From positions 62,001 through 126,000 of the forward strand of contig CAJMPR010000006.1 in assembly GCA_905215345.1 (NCBI GenBank): a stretch of 64,000 nucleotides of DNA, given 5' to 3'. The position numbers were made by a program, and so were the translations under genes. Below, one piece after another: positions 26,220 to 34,136 of this stretch. The notes under the pieces are model-generated. The model made no database searches. It was not told the DNA's origin and worked only from the letters and a program-made list of their open reading frames with translations. The number at the start of each line of letters is the position of its first letter. Positions within the stretch are counted from its first letter, which is position 1. The stretch is from an uncultured bacterium. Its GTDB lineage: Bacteria; Bacteroidota; Bacteroidia; Bacteroidales; Bacteroidaceae.

Positions 26220-26966
26220 ATGGAAAATGAAAAGTTACAAATTAATTTAGGCGCGGGAGTAACCAGAGCCGAAGTAGTATTAAGAGAAGGCCAAGCAGTA
26301 CAGGAGCTTGCACCAAAGGCCCCGGTAAAAATTAATCTTAGTGGTGTTATTGGCGCACCGGTAGAATTCCTAACTAAAAGACTTTCAGAAGAAGACCAAA
26401 TTAACCCGAAGCGTTGCCACGTAATAGTAAATAGGGAAAGCCTTACTATTACCCTTGTTACGGCCGAAAACGACGACTATCTAACCGGCAAAGTAGCGGG
26501 TTCTTTGAGTTTGCATCCGAAATTTGAAGAATTTGGAATTAACAATAAGCGGAAGACTTGGGAACCCTCCGAATTGGGCCAATTCTTCAAAATGAACCGC
26601 GCCTTTTTCCCAAACCGCGACGAAAATATGAAACTGGTAAGCGACCTAAAGAACTTTTCGGCTACCGTTAATTCTTCAATGGATAGACAAACCAAAGAAA
26701 ACGGTAGTATGAAAATGAGCTACGGCCAAGTTGTAAATAGTAACCTTCCCGAAGCCTTTACGCTTGAACTTCCGATTTTTAAAGGAGTACCGGCCACAAG
26801 CATACAAGTTGAAGTATATGCTACGGTAGACGGAAGCGACGTTTATTTACAGCTTTTCAGCCCGGCCGCAAACCAAATTATAGAGGAAATGCGGGATAAG
26901 GTAATAGACGAAGAAGTAGCTAAAATTCGTTCGTTAAGCCCCGAAATTGCGATTATTGAACAATAA
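26220..26966 (+). CDS. Conserved-looking phage protein of unknown function
   Basis: 248 residues of mixed strands and helices (IGAPVEFLTKRLSEEDQIN, CHVIVNRESLTITLVTAEND, GQFFKMNRAFFPNRDENMKL, TLELPIFKGVPATSIQVEVY, SDVYLQLFSP). The general pattern is like DUF2303-type phage proteins, which is a weak impression. It stands between two GC-rich hairpins and is therefore its own message segment. It could be an ssDNA- or replication-associated protein. Confidence 0.55.
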   Translation: MENEKLQINLGAGVTRAEVVLREGQAVQELAPKAPVKINLSGVIGAPVEFLTKRLSEEDQINPKRCHVIVNRESLTITLVTAENDDYLTGKVAGSLSLHPKFEEFGINNKRKTWEPSELGQFFKMNRAFFPNRDENMKLVSDLKNFSATVNSSMDRQTKENGSMKMSYGQVVNSNLPEAFTLELPIFKGVPATSIQVEVYATVDGSDVYLQLFSPAANQIIEEMRDKVIDEEVAKIRSLSPEIAIIEQ

Positions 26967-26977
26967 TAACCCGGCGG

Positions 26978-27002
26978 CCCCGGTTGCATGAATGCGCCGG
27001 GG
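26978..27002. other. GC-rich hairpin after the 26220-26966 gene
   Basis: CCCCGG (26978-26983) and CCGGGG (26997-27002), 6-bp stem extended by flanking G/C, 13-base loop, no T-run. Probably an mRNA end or stability structure. Confidence 0.45.
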
Positions 27003-27023
27003 TTGCCTTAATACCGTTAAGGA

Positions 27024-27776
27024 ATGGCTAAACGATTTATAGATACAGACCTATTTAAGAAAAGGTTTGTAAGGGGCTTAAAAGGGCCTTACAAATTGCT
27101 TTGGATTTACCTTTTCTGCGAATGCGATAACGCCGGTATATGGAACGTAGATATAGAAGCCGCCGAATTATTTTGTAACCAAAAGTATAGCTTACCGGAA
27201 CTTAAACAAGCCTTTGCCGGTAGAATTCATTTTTTCGATGAAGAAAGTAAAGCCTTCCTTCCCGACTTTATAGAATTCCAATACGGCGAAGAACTTAATA
27301 ACAAGAACCCGGCACACAGGGCGGTAATATTGAAACTTGAAAAGTACCAGCTATTTAGCATATTGAAAGAAGGAGCTACGAAGGCCCAAGAAAGCACCTA
27401 CGAAGGAGCTACCGAGGAACCCGAAGAAATACCCGAAAGGAAACCCGAAGGGGAACCCAAGGCCGAACCCGAAGGGGAACCCAAAAAGGGGAAAAACTTC
27501 AAAAAGCCAACGGTTGAAGAAGTACGGGCCTATTGCGAGGAACGCAATAACGGGATAGACCCACAAAGCTGGATAGACCATTATACCGCGAACGGTTGGA
27601 AGGTTGGAAAAAACCCTATGAAGGATTGGAAGGCCGCCGTTCGCACTTGGGAAAGAAACGGAATAAATAGTAATAGCAATGGACGAAAAGGACAAACAGC
27701 AACCGGGGCCGCAACGTGTGGACTTGGCACGGTTCCGGGAGATGCTCCAAAAAAGACCTATAAGGGAACGCTTTAG
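27024..27776 (+). CDS. Phage replication initiator-like protein (DnaD/O-type)
   Basis: 250 residues. The N-terminal winged-helix-like region (KRFIDTDLFKKRFVRGLKGP, YKLLWIYLFCECDNAGIWNV) resembles phage replisome-organiser proteins. A proline/glutamate linker with a repeated EGEPK word at about 135-158 precedes a C-terminal DnaD-like helix bundle (EEVRAYCEERNNGIDPQSWI, DHYTANGWKVGK, DWKAAVRTWERNG). It is followed, with a ~98-base overlap, by an AAA helicase-loader gene. The pair is thought to load the replicative helicase at the origin. Confidence 0.75.
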   Translation: MAKRFIDTDLFKKRFVRGLKGPYKLLWIYLFCECDNAGIWNVDIEAAELFCNQKYSLPELKQAFAGRIHFFDEESKAFLPDFIEFQYGEELNNKNPAHRAVILKLEKYQLFSILKEGATKAQESTYEGATEEPEEIPERKPEGEPKAEPEGEPKKGKNFKKPTVEEVRAYCEERNNGIDPQSWIDHYTANGWKVGKNPMKDWKAAVRTWERNGINSNSNGRKGQTATGAATCGLGTVPGDAPKKTYKGTL

Positions 27777-28353
27777 AATAGACCGATACCCGGAAGATGT
27801 ACCGGCAATGCTAAAGGAATGTTACCAATACGAAGTATATAACCGGGGCTTAGTCTTTAGGGATGACCCAGCCACCAACGAACATATAGAAAAAGCCGCT
27901 AAATGGCTTGTAGGACGGTACAAAACCGGGCTTATGTTGTTCGGTACGGTTGGCAACGGAAAAACAACCTTATCCGCCGCAATAGGTAGGCTTATTAGTA
28001 TGTTATACGAAAGCCCATATTTGAAGGAAAGAAAAGGAGTTAGAAACGTTTCAGCGTTGGAGCTTGCGGCCCTTGCTAAAGATAACCCGGATAAATTCGC
28101 CGGATTAAAACAAGCGGAATTATTGGTTATTGACGACGTAGGAGTAGAACCCGCAGTAGTTAAGGTTTGGGGCAATGAAATAAGCCCGTTTACCGAAATT
28201 ATGTACTACCGCTATGATAGGCAACTATGGACGTTAGTAACAACCAATTTAGACGACGAAGATTTTTATAAAAGATACGGCCCACGTTTGGCCGATAGAT
28301 TTACGGAAATGTTCGATAAAATACCATTTGAAAACAATACTTATAGACGTTGA
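27679..28353 (+). CDS. DnaC-like AAA helicase loader
   Basis: 224 residues from ATG 27679. This start overlaps the preceding gene by ~98 bases; an internal ATG at 27742 would reduce the overlap to 35 bases and may be real. The AAA core has Walker A LFGTVGNGKTTLSAAIGR, Walker B ELLVIDDVGVE, sensor-1-like LVTTNLDDEDF and an Arg finger region RYGPRLADRF. It would load the host helicase onto the phage origin with the 27024-27776 protein. Confidence 0.88.
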   Translation: MDEKDKQQPGPQRVDLARFREMLQKRPIRERFRIDRYPEDVPAMLKECYQYEVYNRGLVFRDDPATNEHIEKAAKWLVGRYKTGLMLFGTVGNGKTTLSAAIGRLISMLYESPYLKERKGVRNVSALELAALAKDNPDKFAGLKQAELLVIDDVGVEPAVVKVWGNEISPFTEIMYYRYDRQLWTLVTTNLDDEDFYKRYGPRLADRFTEMFDKIPFENNTYRR

Positions 28354-28356
28354 ATT

Positions 28357-28929
28357 ATGAAAGTATATATAAGCGGACAAATTAGCGGCCTACCCATTGA
28401 TGAAGTAAAGGCCAAGTTTGAAAAGGCGGAAGCCGATTTAACAAATAAAGGTTACGAGGTTATCAACCCGACTAAGAACGGAATACCCTTTAACGCGCCT
28501 TGGGAACTTCATGTAGCTATGGATATAGTTCTACTAATAGGTTGCCACGCTATATACTTACTTCCCGATTGGGGGAATTCCAAGGGGGCTACACTTGAAA
28601 AGAACATAGCAGAACTTACCGGAAAAGTTATTATCTACCAAGAAACCCCAGCCTTCGCCGAAATAAAACAAAGCATAAGTAACGCTTTAGGTATTTCCTT
28701 CTTCGATATTGTAGGAGAATGCAGAACCCGCCGGCACGTCTACGCCCGTATGATTTTCGCCCACTATTGCCGAAAGGAAGGGGCTACTATTCTAAGGATT
28801 GCCCGCGAAATGAAACATAACCATAGTACGATAGTTTACTACCTACGAAAATTTGAAGACGACAACCGATATAACCCGGAGTTCCGCCACCTTGTAGAGT
28901 TGGTAGAAAGCGACCTATCAAAGAAATAA
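28357..28929 (+). CDS. DUF4406-like domain fused to DnaA domain IV-like DNA-binding domain
   Basis: 190 residues. N-terminal part (about 1-95) starts MKVYISGQISGLP and continues DLTNKGYEVINPT and AIYLLPDWGNSKGATLEKNI, the pattern of DUF4406 / nucleoside 2-deoxyribosyltransferase-like proteins. The C-terminal part (about 120-185: RRHVYARMIFAHYCRKEGAT, KHNHSTIVYYLRKFEDD) matches the helix-turn-helix of DnaA domain IV, where HST-containing signatures recognise DnaA boxes. It lies 3 bases after the helicase loader, so it probably takes part in replication initiation or competition for host DnaA sites. Confidence 0.78.
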   Translation: MKVYISGQISGLPIDEVKAKFEKAEADLTNKGYEVINPTKNGIPFNAPWELHVAMDIVLLIGCHAIYLLPDWGNSKGATLEKNIAELTGKVIIYQETPAFAEIKQSISNALGISFFDIVGECRTRRHVYARMIFAHYCRKEGATILRIAREMKHNHSTIVYYLRKFEDDNRYNPEFRHLVELVESDLSKK

Positions 28930-28942
28930 TTTTATCCGAAAC

Positions 28943-28959
28943 CGTCTTATTATAATACG
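28943..28959 (+). promoter_or_regulatory. Regulon palindrome, degenerate copy before the C5 methyltransferase
   Basis: CGTCTTATTATAATACG, one mismatch from a perfect CGTATT-N5-AATACG palindrome, ending 2 bases before the methyltransferase ATG. At this position it would overlap the ribosome-binding region or a very short leader. Four better copies occur at 35110, 43653, 45365 and 60472. Confidence 0.55.
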
Positions 28960-28961
28960 AA

Positions 28962-30671
28962 ATGAACGAAGTTAGATTACTATATATTGACCTGTTTTGT
29001 GGAGCCGGTGGTACAAGTACCGGGGTTGAAAATGCAAAACATAATAACGAAAAATGCGCTAAGGTTATAGCTTGCGTAAACCATGACGCTAACGCAATAG
29101 CAAGCCACGCAGCCAACCACCCGGAAGCCTTACACTTTACGGAAGATATACGCACTTTAGAATTATCTCCATTAGTTAAGCATTTGGCAGAAATGAAGAA
29201 AAAATACCCTAACGCAAAGGTAGTACTTTGGGCTTCCTTAGAATGTACCAACTTTAGCAAGGCTAAGGGCGGTTTACCGCGCGATGCAGATAGTAGAACC
29301 CTTGCAGAACATTTATTTAGATACATTGAAGCTATTAACCCCGACTTCATACAAATAGAAAACGTAGAGGAATTTATGAGCTGGGGCGACTTGGACGCAA
29401 ACGGAAAGCCGATTAGTAAAGATAAAGGTAGATTATACCTACAATGGCTTGATAACGTAAAGCGTTACGGCTATCGGTTTGAACACCGCATTCTAAACGC
29501 CGCCGATTACGGGGCCTATACCAGCCGGAAGCGTTTTTTTGGAATATTCGCCAAAGAAGGGCTTCCTATTGCCTTCCCGAAACCGACACATTCCAAAACA
29601 GGTGGAAAGGATTTGTTCGACAATTTAGAGAAGTGGAAGCCCGTAAAAGAAGTTTTAGACTTTTCCGACGAAGGAGAAAGTATTTTTTTACGGAAAAAAC
29701 CGCTTTCCCCTAAAACGCTGGAACGCATTTACGCAGGGCTAATAAAATTTGTAGCCGGGGGAAAAGCTGCCTTCATTGTAAAGTACAATTCAGTTAATAA
29801 AAAGACAGGGAAATACGTACCCCCTTCGATTGATGAACCGTGCCCTACCGTTTCTTGCCAAAATAGGTTAGGTATTGCAAACGTTCATTTTCTTGCTAAG
29901 CATTTTAGCGGACACCCGGATAGTAAAGTTATAAGCGTAGAAGGAGCGGCCGGGACTATTACGACCAAAGACCACCATAGTTTAGTAGGTGCGGAATTCC
30001 TATCAAGCTACTATAATAATGGAAATAACCATAGTCTTAACGAACCTTCGCCTACACTTACAACTAAAGACCGATTAGCCAAAATTACCCCGCACTTCTT
30101 AGTAAATGAGTATTCCGGCGGCGGCCAACATTCGAGCGTAGAAAATGTTTGCCCGGCAATTTTAACGAACCCGAAGCAAAAAATAGTTAGTTGCCAACCT
30201 TGGGTAATGAATACCAGCTTTAACAACGTTGGAACTTCTATTAACGAACCAATCCAAACTATAACAGCTAATAGAAAATGGCATTATTTAATGAATCCCC
30301 AATTTTTCAACGCCGGCGGTTCCATAGATAACCCATGCTTTACCCTTATTGCCAAAATGGATAAAAGGCCCCCTTACCTGGTCGCTACCGAATCCGGCTT
30401 ACTCGCTATTGAGGTTTACGAAACCGATAGCGAACCAATGAAGAAAATAAAGGAGTTTATGGCCTTGTACGGGATTGCAGATATAAAAATGAGGATGTTA
30501 AAAATACCGGAACTAAAGCGAATTATGGGCTTCTCGGCTAACTACCAACTTGTAGGCACACAGGCCGACCAAAAGAAGTACATAGGTAACGCTGTCGAGG
30601 TAAATATGGCCCGCGTTCTTTGCGAAGCCTTGGTAGAAAAATTAAGTTCAGAAATAAAACAAGCGGCATGA
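28962..30671 (+). CDS. C5 cytosine DNA methyltransferase with repeated target-recognition region
   Basis: 569 residues. Motif I DLFCGAGGTSTGVENA, catalytic motif IV as ASLECTNFSKAKGG (Cys kept, usual PPCQ changed to LEC), motif VI QIENVEEF, motif VIII DYGAYTSRKRFFGIF, and C-terminal GNAVEVNMARVL (motif X). Between VIII and X lie six repeats around the core x-P-x-x-T-[LIV]-T-T-K-D-R (PCPTVSCQNR, AAGTITTKDH, PSPTLTTKDR, VCPAILTNPK, PIQTITANRK, PCFTLIAKMD), which is where target recognition is expected. Probable phage self-methylation against host restriction. The PAPS-reductase-like gene overlaps its stop (ATGA). Confidence 0.88.
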   Translation: MNEVRLLYIDLFCGAGGTSTGVENAKHNNEKCAKVIACVNHDANAIASHAANHPEALHFTEDIRTLELSPLVKHLAEMKKKYPNAKVVLWASLECTNFSKAKGGLPRDADSRTLAEHLFRYIEAINPDFIQIENVEEFMSWGDLDANGKPISKDKGRLYLQWLDNVKRYGYRFEHRILNAADYGAYTSRKRFFGIFAKEGLPIAFPKPTHSKTGGKDLFDNLEKWKPVKEVLDFSDEGESIFLRKKPLSPKTLERIYAGLIKFVAGGKAAFIVKYNSVNKKTGKYVPPSIDEPCPTVSCQNRLGIANVHFLAKHFSGHPDSKVISVEGAAGTITTKDHHSLVGAEFLSSYYNNGNNHSLNEPSPTLTTKDRLAKITPHFLVNEYSGGGQHSSVENVCPAILTNPKQKIVSCQPWVMNTSFNNVGTSINEPIQTITANRKWHYLMNPQFFNAGGSIDNPCFTLIAKMDKRPPYLVATESGLLAIEVYETDSEPMKKIKEFMALYGIADIKMRMLKIPELKRIMGFSANYQLVGTQADQKKYIGNAVEVNMARVLCEALVEKLSSEIKQAA

Positions 30672-31600
30672 CTATACAAGAATTACAAACGCGCCAAAGT
30701 TGGACGTTAAACCAAAAAATAGACCATGCAGTAGGAGCCGTAGAAGCCTTCCTTTCTAAGACAGGAAAAACGCCGTATGTTTCTTTTTCCGGCGGGAAGG
30801 ATTCTACCGTACTACTTGACCTTGTGCGCCGATTTGTAGACCCCAATATAAAGGCAGTTTTCTGTAATACAGGGAATGAGTACCCCGAAATAGTACGCTT
30901 CGTTAGAAGTACGGAAAATGTACAAATAATAACGCCGGGCGTAACCGTTCGGGATGTATTAAGTAAATACGGGTTTCCGCTTATATCAAAAGAGCAAGCA
31001 AAAGGAATTAGGCAATTAAAAACGACAAAAAGCGAAAGACTAAGAAGTATATTATTATATGGAACCGACCCTAAAAAGGGTTGGAAAAAAGGTAAAGTTT
31101 CGGATTGTTGGCAATACTTAGTAAATAAACCGTTTATGATTTCCGAAAAATGTTGCGATTGCCTAAAGAAGCGTCCTTTTGCAAAATACGGAAAGGAAAC
31201 AAACGAAGTACCAATTATAGGGATTATGGCAGGCGAAAGCAAATTACGCCAACAAACATACATTCATAGGGGCGGTTGTAATTCATTTAAGGAAGACCAT
31301 TTGGCAAGCTACCCTATTAGCATTTGGACGGACGCGGATATATGGGCCTACTTGCGGAAATTCAAAGTTCCGTACTGCGAGTTATACGATAAGGGCCATA
31401 CTCGAACCGGTTGTATGTTTTGTGGCTTTGGGGCGCACATAGAAAAAGTATCACGCTTTGAGCTATTGTACGACCTACACCCCAAAGCCTACGATTTATT
31501 TATGAACTATCAAAACAATGGGATTACCTACCGGGAAGCCTTGCGAACTATCGGGATTCAGCTCCCGGATGAAAATAGACAATTAAAATTTAATTTTTAA
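30668..31600 (+). CDS. PAPS reductase-family (PP-loop) protein
   Basis: 310 residues from ATG 30668, overlapping the methyltransferase stop. PP-loop SGGKDS in YVSFSGGKDSTVLLDL, then FCNTGNEYPE. Cys-rich segments (EKCCDCLKKRPF, RTGCMFCGFGAH) may bind metal or a cluster. Phage members are common. Roles in DNA modification (DndC-like adenylation) or sulfur metabolism have been proposed for the family. The neighbouring methyltransferase and ATGA coupling favour a DNA-modification role here, as inference. Confidence 0.82.
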   Translation: MTIQELQTRQSWTLNQKIDHAVGAVEAFLSKTGKTPYVSFSGGKDSTVLLDLVRRFVDPNIKAVFCNTGNEYPEIVRFVRSTENVQIITPGVTVRDVLSKYGFPLISKEQAKGIRQLKTTKSERLRSILLYGTDPKKGWKKGKVSDCWQYLVNKPFMISEKCCDCLKKRPFAKYGKETNEVPIIGIMAGESKLRQQTYIHRGGCNSFKEDHLASYPISIWTDADIWAYLRKFKVPYCELYDKGHTRTGCMFCGFGAHIEKVSRFELLYDLHPKAYDLFMNYQNNGITYREALRTIGIQLPDENRQLKFNF

Positions 31601-31620
31601 TATAACTAATAACAAGAATC

Positions 31621-31932
31621 ATGGAAACTAAAATTTGTTCTAAATGTGGGCAAGAAAAGAGTACAGAAGAATTTTACGCCCATTCAACAGCGAAAGACGG
31701 TTTACAACCTTATTGCAAAGAGTGTCAAAAGAAATCAGCCCAAAACAGGGGAAGAGAACCAAAAGTAAGAATTAAGCCGGAAGCCCTTGCCGGAGTAAAT
31801 AAGCGGCCAGTATTCCGGGAAGATAACCCTTTAAGCACTTATACCCCTCGGGAGTTAATGCAAGAACTACACAGCCGAGGTTACGAAGGTGAACTTACCT
31901 ATACGTCCCGTATCGATATAGCAAAAATGTAA
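31621..31932 (+). CDS. Small zinc-ribbon protein
   Basis: 103 residues. The N-terminus has KICSKCGQEKSTEEFY and YCKECQKK, a C-x2-C ... C-x2-C zinc ribbon of the kind found in HNH or replication-associated small phage proteins, but no HNH residues are seen. The C-terminus (LSTYTPRELMQELHSRGYEG) is helical. It lies just before ssb. Confidence 0.7.
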   Translation: METKICSKCGQEKSTEEFYAHSTAKDGLQPYCKECQKKSAQNRGREPKVRIKPEALAGVNKRPVFREDNPLSTYTPRELMQELHSRGYEGELTYTSRIDIAKM

Positions 31933-31951
31933 ATTAAAAAATCAAACCATT

Positions 31952-32377
31952 ATGTTAGCAATAGAAGTTATTGGAAACCTTGGCGCGGATGCCATAATAA
32001 GAGAGTTTAGCGGCCAAAAGTTTATAGCTTTCAGCGTAGCACATACCGAAAGCTATACCAATGCACAGGGGCAAAAACAAGAACGTACCACTTGGGTAAG
32101 TTGCCTCAAATACGGCGAAAGCGCAGTATTAAACTACTTGAAGAAAGGAACCCGCGTATTTGTTCGGGGCGAACTTTCGGCTAAGATTTACGAAGCCAAC
32201 GGAAGCCCCCAAGTCGGGGTAAATTGTAAGGTTAAGGAATTGCAGCTTTTAGGCGGAAATAAGAGCGACGGGCAGCAAGCGGAACCACAACACCAAGCAC
32301 AAGCGGCCCCTACTTACCAGCAAGATAATAGTAACCCGTTCCCGCAAAATTCCGGGAATGATGATTTACCCTTTTAA
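31952..32377 (+). CDS. ssb: Single-stranded DNA-binding protein
   Basis: 141 residues. OB-fold pattern of SSB: EVIGNLGADAIIREFSGQKF, FSVAHTES, TTWVSCLKYG, KKGTRVFVRGELSAKIYEAN, GVNCKVKELQLLG. A Q/P-rich linker and the acidic tip DDLPF (the usual partner-binding C-terminus) follow. It coats ssDNA during phage replication and recombination. Confidence 0.92.
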   Translation: MLAIEVIGNLGADAIIREFSGQKFIAFSVAHTESYTNAQGQKQERTTWVSCLKYGESAVLNYLKKGTRVFVRGELSAKIYEANGSPQVGVNCKVKELQLLGGNKSDGQQAEPQHQAQAAPTYQQDNSNPFPQNSGNDDLPF

Positions 32378-32388
32378 TTACTTGAGAT

Positions 32389-32586
32389 ATGACACCTAAA
32401 GAATTTTTTGAAAAAGTAGAAAAAATGCGAGAAGCCCAAAAGAACTATTTCAAAACGCGGTCTTCTATGGCTTTGCAGTTAAGCAAAAGACTTGAAAAGG
32501 AGATAGACGAAGAAATAGTAAGGGTAAACAAAGTTATCAATAAACCAAACCCGCAAAATTCGCTTTTCGGGGAAAATAGTGAATAG
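32389..32586 (+). CDS. Small hypothetical phage protein
   Basis: 65 residues, highly charged and helical (FFEKVEKMREAQKNYFKTRS, LSKRLEKEIDEEIVRVNKVI). It resembles short coiled-coil phage proteins downstream of ssb. No family is recognised. Confidence 0.55.
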   Translation: MTPKEFFEKVEKMREAQKNYFKTRSSMALQLSKRLEKEIDEEIVRVNKVINKPNPQNSLFGENSE

Positions 32587-32587
32587 T

Positions 32588-32869
32588 ATGCGGTACGCAT
32601 TGAGGAAACAAAAAAAAATATCGGACGCATTAGGCCGCAATACATTAACCAGGTTAAAGGATAGCTTAAAGCGATATTTTGAAACGGTTGAAGACCCGGA
32701 ATATTATTTAAACTACGTTCCGGGACTTCCTTACCCGGTTCTTACGATACCGGATATTACTAACGATAAAATAGACCTTAGATTTTATTTCATACGCAAA
32801 CAATGGGATGTACTAACGTTGGCGTTTAAAGAATTTGTAAACAATGAAAGCAGTAGTAACACTAAGTAA
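32588..32869 (+). CDS. Small hypothetical phage protein
   Basis: 93 residues from ATG 32588. Basic N-terminus (RYALRKQKKISDALGRNTLT) and an alpha/beta remainder (LPYPVLTIPDITNDKIDLRF, WDVLTLAFKEFV). No family recognised. It overlaps the next gene by 26 bases. Confidence 0.5.
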   Translation: MRYALRKQKKISDALGRNTLTRLKDSLKRYFETVEDPEYYLNYVPGLPYPVLTIPDITNDKIDLRFYFIRKQWDVLTLAFKEFVNNESSSNTK

Positions 32870-33338
32870 AAAGTTCTTTCCCCAGCACCCGCGAAAGGGG
32901 GAAGAAACCCTTTTTAGGGAAAAAGTTCTTTCCGGTTCCAAACGACATACTTGTAGAAGTAATTACGAGTATTGGAAAGAAAAGATAGACCGGTTAAAAG
33001 AGGTTGGCGGCGTTCTAAGCCTTCGCCAATGGAGCGCAAACCCGTACAGAAGCCCGCAGGAAATAGTAAAAAACATTCCGGCGGAATTGGTAGGGGTTCA
33101 GAAGTTAGAACTTCATAGGGTAAGAAAAGAGCATTACGACGAATTGGTAAATATCCGGGCCGTTTATTATGAGTACACTGCAACGGTAGACGGCTATAAC
33201 ACACCGGTAGAACTATTAGCCGTAAACGACGGGCTAACCCCAGAAGAATTTAAGGCTTGGTTTTCCCCGGTATTCGATAAGGAAAAAGCCGATACGCTGG
33301 AATTCGCTATTATTCACTTTACAAAAGAAAGGTACTAA
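32844..33338 (+). CDS. ASCH-like small phage protein
   Basis: 164 residues. The stretch FREKVLSGSKRHTCRSNYEY, with W..K, 'LRQWSANPYRSPQ' and a following beta-region, resembles the ASCH/PUA-like fold, in which a conserved G-x-K-x-x-T-x-R is followed by a strand and a W-x-x-PY. The assignment is by pattern only. ASCH proteins are often associated with RNA or nucleotide modification. Confidence 0.5.
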   Translation: MKAVVTLSKKFFPQHPRKGEETLFREKVLSGSKRHTCRSNYEYWKEKIDRLKEVGGVLSLRQWSANPYRSPQEIVKNIPAELVGVQKLELHRVRKEHYDELVNIRAVYYEYTATVDGYNTPVELLAVNDGLTPEEFKAWFSPVFDKEKADTLEFAIIHFTKERY

Positions 33339-33339
33339 T

Positions 33340-33927
33340 ATGAAAACAAGACCTAATATTATCCTATTAGCTAAAGAAATATTTGAAGTAAACAAGGCTA
33401 AAGGGTATCATAACGAAGATAGAAGTAACGAACATTTTTTAATGTTAGTAATAACCGAACTATCCGAAGCAGTAGAAGCCGATAGAAGCAACAACCGTAA
33501 TAGACGCGCTAATATGGATTGGTTTAACAAAAGAATTCAAACAAGCCGAAGCTACAAAGGTTTAGACCCTTCAATTACCAAAGAACGCGCCTACGAAGTG
33601 ATATACAACGAAACTATAAAAGGCTCAATAGAAGAAGAATTAGCCGATTCAGCTATAAGATTGCTGGACTTAGTAGGACTTAGAGGTTATAAAGGTCTAA
33701 AGGATTTACTTTTAGTTGCAACGGTAAGCGAAAAGAAGACTTTCACGGAAAATATATTTTCTATCTGTAAAGATATGATTTTTTACAAGTATTCAGAGCC
33801 GGAAAGAATTTCTTACGCATTGCTCAACATTGAAAGGCTTTGTTATATGCTGAATATTGACCTATGGCTACACGTTGATTTGAAATTAGAATACAATAAA
33901 ACACAATCTAAAAACAAAAACTACTAA
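33340..33927 (+). CDS. MazG-like nucleotide pyrophosphohydrolase family protein
   Basis: 195 residues. All-helical with acidic metal-site patterns of MazG/dUTPase-like proteins: ITELSEAVEADRSN (E-x2-E) and EEELADSAIRLLDLVG (E-x3-D). Phage members may clean the nucleotide pool or degrade (p)ppGpp-like signals. It lies 1 base after the ASCH-like gene. Confidence 0.72.
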   Translation: MKTRPNIILLAKEIFEVNKAKGYHNEDRSNEHFLMLVITELSEAVEADRSNNRNRRANMDWFNKRIQTSRSYKGLDPSITKERAYEVIYNETIKGSIEEELADSAIRLLDLVGLRGYKGLKDLLLVATVSEKKTFTENIFSICKDMIFYKYSEPERISYALLNIERLCYMLNIDLWLHVDLKLEYNKTQSKNKNY

Positions 33928-33931
33928 CATT

Positions 33932-34132
33932 ATGAATAAAGGCCCAATTACATACTCAATTAAGGTAGAAAAACGTTCTGGCCTACTATGGAATATAATA
34001 TTTTGGATTGTATTTTTTGTAGTGGTTCCGATTCAGTTAGTTTGCCTTTGGCTTTCTAAGGGGTTAGCCTTTCTTTCCAATTTGCTACGGGAACTTTGTT
34101 TCCGGGCTTGGTTCAAACAAACAAAAAAATAA
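33932..34132 (+). CDS. Small membrane protein
   Basis: 66 residues with a strong transmembrane stretch (LLWNIIFWIVFFVVVPIQLV) and a second amphipathic helix. The basic end RAWFKQTKK suggests cytoplasmic C-terminus. The function is unknown; it may be a superinfection or lysis-related membrane protein, but nothing shows this. Confidence 0.5.
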   Translation: MNKGPITYSIKVEKRSGLLWNIIFWIVFFVVVPIQLVCLWLSKGLAFLSNLLRELCFRAWFKQTKK

Positions 34133-34136
34133 GTAT

